A stretch of 17,240 nucleotides of DNA from assembly GCA_964542745.1 (NCBI GenBank), contig CAZIVR010000083.1:1-17240 (forward strand), read 5' to 3'. Made by a program: the position numbers and the translations under genes. This DNA comes from DATKAB01 sp964542745. Its GTDB lineage: Bacteria; Eisenbacteria; RBG-16-71-46. The notes under the pieces are model-generated. The model saw nothing but the letters and a program-made list of their open reading frames with translations. It did no database searches and was not told where the DNA came from. Of the stretch, positions 15,697 to 17,240 are shown in pieces (the first letter of the stretch is position 1; each line of letters opens with the position of its first letter).

Positions 15697-16689
15697 TCAT
15701 TCGCGCAGGTCCTTGCCCGTGAGCTGGAGGAACACCTCGTGGAGCCCGCGGTTCTCGAGGTGAACGTCCTCGACGCGCGCGCCCGAGCGCTGGAGCTCGC
15801 CGAGGATGCGCTCGAGATCGGCGCCCACGTCCGCGAGCTCGGCCCGCACCCGGAGCGGGTCGCCGGTGGCCGCCGTCCCCGGCGGCAGCGCCGCGGGCGG
15901 CGAGGCCAGCGAGAGAACCGCGGCGCGGCGCCGGCCGAGCGTGCGGTCCACGAGCCCCGCGACCGTGCCCTCGGCGATCGCGCGCCCGCGGTCCATGATC
16001 ACCACCCGGTCGCAGCGCGCCTCGGCCTCCTCGAGCTGGTGCGTGGTGAGGAGCAGCGCCGCGCCCTCGCGGCGCAGTGCGGCCAGCATGTCGTAGATCC
16101 GCTCGCGGCTCTGCGGATCCACCCCCACCGTGGGTTCGTCGAGAAGCACCACGCGCGGCCGGTGGAGCACGCCGCAGGCGATGTTGAGCCGCCGCTTCAT
16201 GCCGCCGCTGAACGAACGCACCAGGTGCTTCGCGCGGTCGGCGAGCGTGGTCCATTCGAGCGCCCACTCCACGCGCGATTTGAGCTCGGCGCGCGCGACT
16301 CCGTGCAGCTCGCCGAACGCTTCGAGGTTCTCGCGCGCCGTGAGCAGCGGGTAGAGCGCGATCTCCTGCGGCACCACGCCGAGGGCGGCGCGCGCCTCCG
16401 CGGACAGCGCCCCTCGCGCGCCCGGCCCGGGCGGGCGGCCGAGCAACTCGACCGTTCCCGCGTCGAGCCGGACCCGGCCTGCGATCGAACGGATCAGCGT
16501 GGTCTTGCCCGCGCCGTTGGGCCCGAGCAGCGCGAGCAGCTCGCCCGCGCGAAGGTCGAACGACACGCCGTCGAGCGCGCGCGTCGCGCCGAACGAGCGC
16601 GTGGCCCCCGAGACCCGGAGCGGAACGGCGGCCGGGCTGGCGGCGGGCGCGGGACTCGCGCGGCGCGGATCGGCGTGGAGGTGCGTCAC
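15697..16689 (-). CDS. ABC exporter ATP-binding subunit (DrrA/CcmA-like)
   Basis: From GTG at 16689 the protein has 330 residues, close to the usual 300-340 for this family. All ATPase motifs are intact: Walker A GPNGAGKT (56-63), Q-loop VPQEIAL (around 108), signature FSGGMKRR (160-167), Walker B VVLLDEP with Glu185, D-loop around 191, and H-loop TTHQ (His217). The tail ends GLHEVFLQLTGKDL, typical of the ATPases paired with ABC-2 permeases (DrrA, NatA, CcmA types). It energises export by the permease encoded just downstream. The reading frame extends to 17211, but that extension is low-complexity Arg/Ala/Pro and overlaps the next gene, so I used the GTG, the only plausible start near the domain. 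It has no clear ribosome binding site, so the exact start is uncertain. Confidence 0.9.
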   Translation of the reverse strand: MTHLHADPRRASPAPAASPAAVPLRVSGATRSFGATRALDGVSFDLRAGELLALLGPNGAGKTTLIRSIAGRVRLDAGTVELLGRPPGPGARGALSAEARAALGVVPQEIALYPLLTARENLEAFGELHGVARAELKSRVEWALEWTTLADRAKHLVRSFSGGMKRRLNIACGVLHRPRVVLLDEPTVGVDPQSRERIYDMLAALRREGAALLLTTHQLEEAEARCDRVVIMDRGRAIAEGTVAGLVDRTLGRRRAAVLSLASPPAALPPGTAATGDPLRVRAELADVGADLERILGELQRSGARVEDVHLENRGLHEVFLQLTGKDLRE

Positions 16690-16716
16690 GGCGGTATCGT
16701 GCCCGGAACGCAGGGG

Positions 16717-16778
16717 GGACGCGAGGCGTCCGCGCCGGGAGGCCGCGGCCGGGCGACGAACGGTCGCCCCGGGGCGAC
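16717..16778. promoter_or_regulatory. Cluster of inverted repeats upstream of the ABC operon
   Basis: The 203-bp gap between the secreted-protein gene and the ATPase gene holds several perfect symmetric elements. GGACGC-GAG-GCGTCC lies at 16717-16731. GGGCGAC-GAACG-GTCGCCC lies at 16751-16769. The 16-bp palindrome GTCGCCCCGGGGCGAC lies at 16763-16778. The last two share the arm GTCGCCC and are therefore mutually exclusive as hairpins. A further GGGCGAC lies at 16849-16855. They could form the terminator of the upstream gene, an operator or a leader structure for the ABC operon; the sequence alone does not decide. Confidence 0.45.
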
Positions 16779-16892
16779 GGGCGGTCGGGACGGCTCGGGG
16801 AGGCGGGCGGATGGGGCGGCGCGGGTGGACCGGCGGTTCGGGAGCGCAGGGCGACGGGCGCCCCGGCCGCCCCGGATCCGCCGGCCGAACCG

Positions 16893-17240
16893 CTACTCGA
16901 GGATCACGAGCCGCAGCGTCGCCACGTCGCGGCCCTGCGTGAGCCGGACCAGCAGGATGCCCGGCGGCAGCGCCCCCGACTCGAGCGGGCGCAGCGCGTG
17001 CTCGCCCGCGACCCCGGGGATCGGGCGCGCGCCGATCCTGCGCCCCGAGAGATCGAACACCTCGAGGCGCGCCTCGCCCGCGTTCCGCAGCGTGACGGCG
17101 AGCCGCACGTCGCCGGATCGAGAGGGATGCCCGCCCACCGCCCACAGCGCGAGCCGCGGAAGCTCCGGCACGCGCACTTCGGCGACGTCGGAGGTCTCGC
17201 CCGAGAGCCACCGCAGGCGGTACCGGTAGCGCTCGCCCGC
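16893..17240 (-). CDS. C-terminal end of a secreted protein with FlgD-Ig/T9SS-like sorting domain (cut by window edge)
   Basis: The frame is open from the window edge to TAG at 16893-16895, giving 115 residues. It begins in a Fn3-like module (ERYRYRLRWLSGETSDVAEV) and continues into a sorting-type domain: LALWAVGGHPSRSGDVRLAV, then LEVFDLSGRRIG, then LPPGILLVRL, ending VILE. The order matches the C-terminus of the 908-residue repeat protein (YGYRL then VP then sorting domain) and, for the last domain, the 1845-residue protein. The usual N-P pair is replaced by H-P (GGHPSRSG), which is slightly atypical. A GTG at 17177 is internal and not a start. What the rest of the protein does is unknown. 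Confidence 0.8.
   Translation of the reverse strand, partial: AGERYRYRLRWLSGETSDVAEVRVPELPRLALWAVGGHPSRSGDVRLAVTLRNAGEARLEVFDLSGRRIGARPIPGVAGEHALRPLESGALPPGILLVRLTQGRDVATLRLVILE

Noticed and set aside
16893..17177. A complete 94-residue protein starting at GTG 17177
   Set aside because: The frame stays open to the window edge with Fn3-like sequence continuous with the domain, so this is the end of a larger gene.
16690..17211. Longer N-terminus of the ABC ATPase starting at 17211
   Set aside because: The extra 174 residues are Arg/Ala/Pro-rich low complexity, cover the inverted-repeat gap and overlap the C-terminal sorting domain encoded in another frame of the same strand.

Overview
The window is very GC-rich (roughly 70% by eye) and carries a 100-N scaffold gap, so it looks like part of a metagenome-assembled genome. 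Organism (inference): a Gram-negative, uncultured bacterium of the FCB group or a neighbouring phylum, with Candidatus Eisenbacteria-like lineages as the best guess. The grounds are three large secreted proteins ending in the FlgD-Ig-like / type IX-type C-terminal sorting domain, plus SBBP, DUF5122-type and BNR propellers, in a high-GC genome. No taxonomic marker gene is present, so this stays tentative.

Layout, left to right. At 1-905 (minus) is the N-terminal 301 residues of a TerC/Alx-family membrane protein, preceded on the same strand by tRNA-Ser(GGA) at 970-1060. At 1299-4598 (plus) is a secreted 1099-aa BNR/Asp-box beta-propeller protein (sortilin/VPS10-like). Convergent to it is a 908-aa secreted protein (4724-7450, minus) made of fourteen 48-residue DUF5122/delta-60-like repeats followed by a Fn3-like module and a C-terminal sorting domain. 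A strong GC-rich hairpin (7590-7620) separates it from a 1845-aa modular surface protein (7658-13195, minus): DUF7948-like N-domain, seven SBBP units, a second propeller-like region, an SdrD-B-like domain, a LamG-like domain and a C-terminal sorting domain.

After the gap (13245-13344) comes the C-terminal 342 residues of a TPR plus TlpA/ResA-like thioredoxin protein (plus). It converges on a two-gene ABC exporter operon (minus): ATPase at 15697-16689, then ABC-2 permease at 14424-15665. The window ends with the C-terminal 115 residues of a third secreted protein with the same kind of sorting domain (16893-17240, minus).

How the genes fit together: most of the window encodes envelope or exported proteins. 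The propeller proteins are probably displayed or released through a type IX-like route (inference; no secretion-apparatus genes are visible). The ABC exporter and the thioredoxin protein are separate units with no demonstrable link to them. I see no CRISPR array, integrase, transposase, toxin-antitoxin pair or recognisable defence system. I did not find a clear undescribed system; the points most worth a second look are the 14-unit repeat protein, the architecture of the 1845-aa protein, and a cluster of GGGCGAC inverted repeats upstream of the ABC operon.
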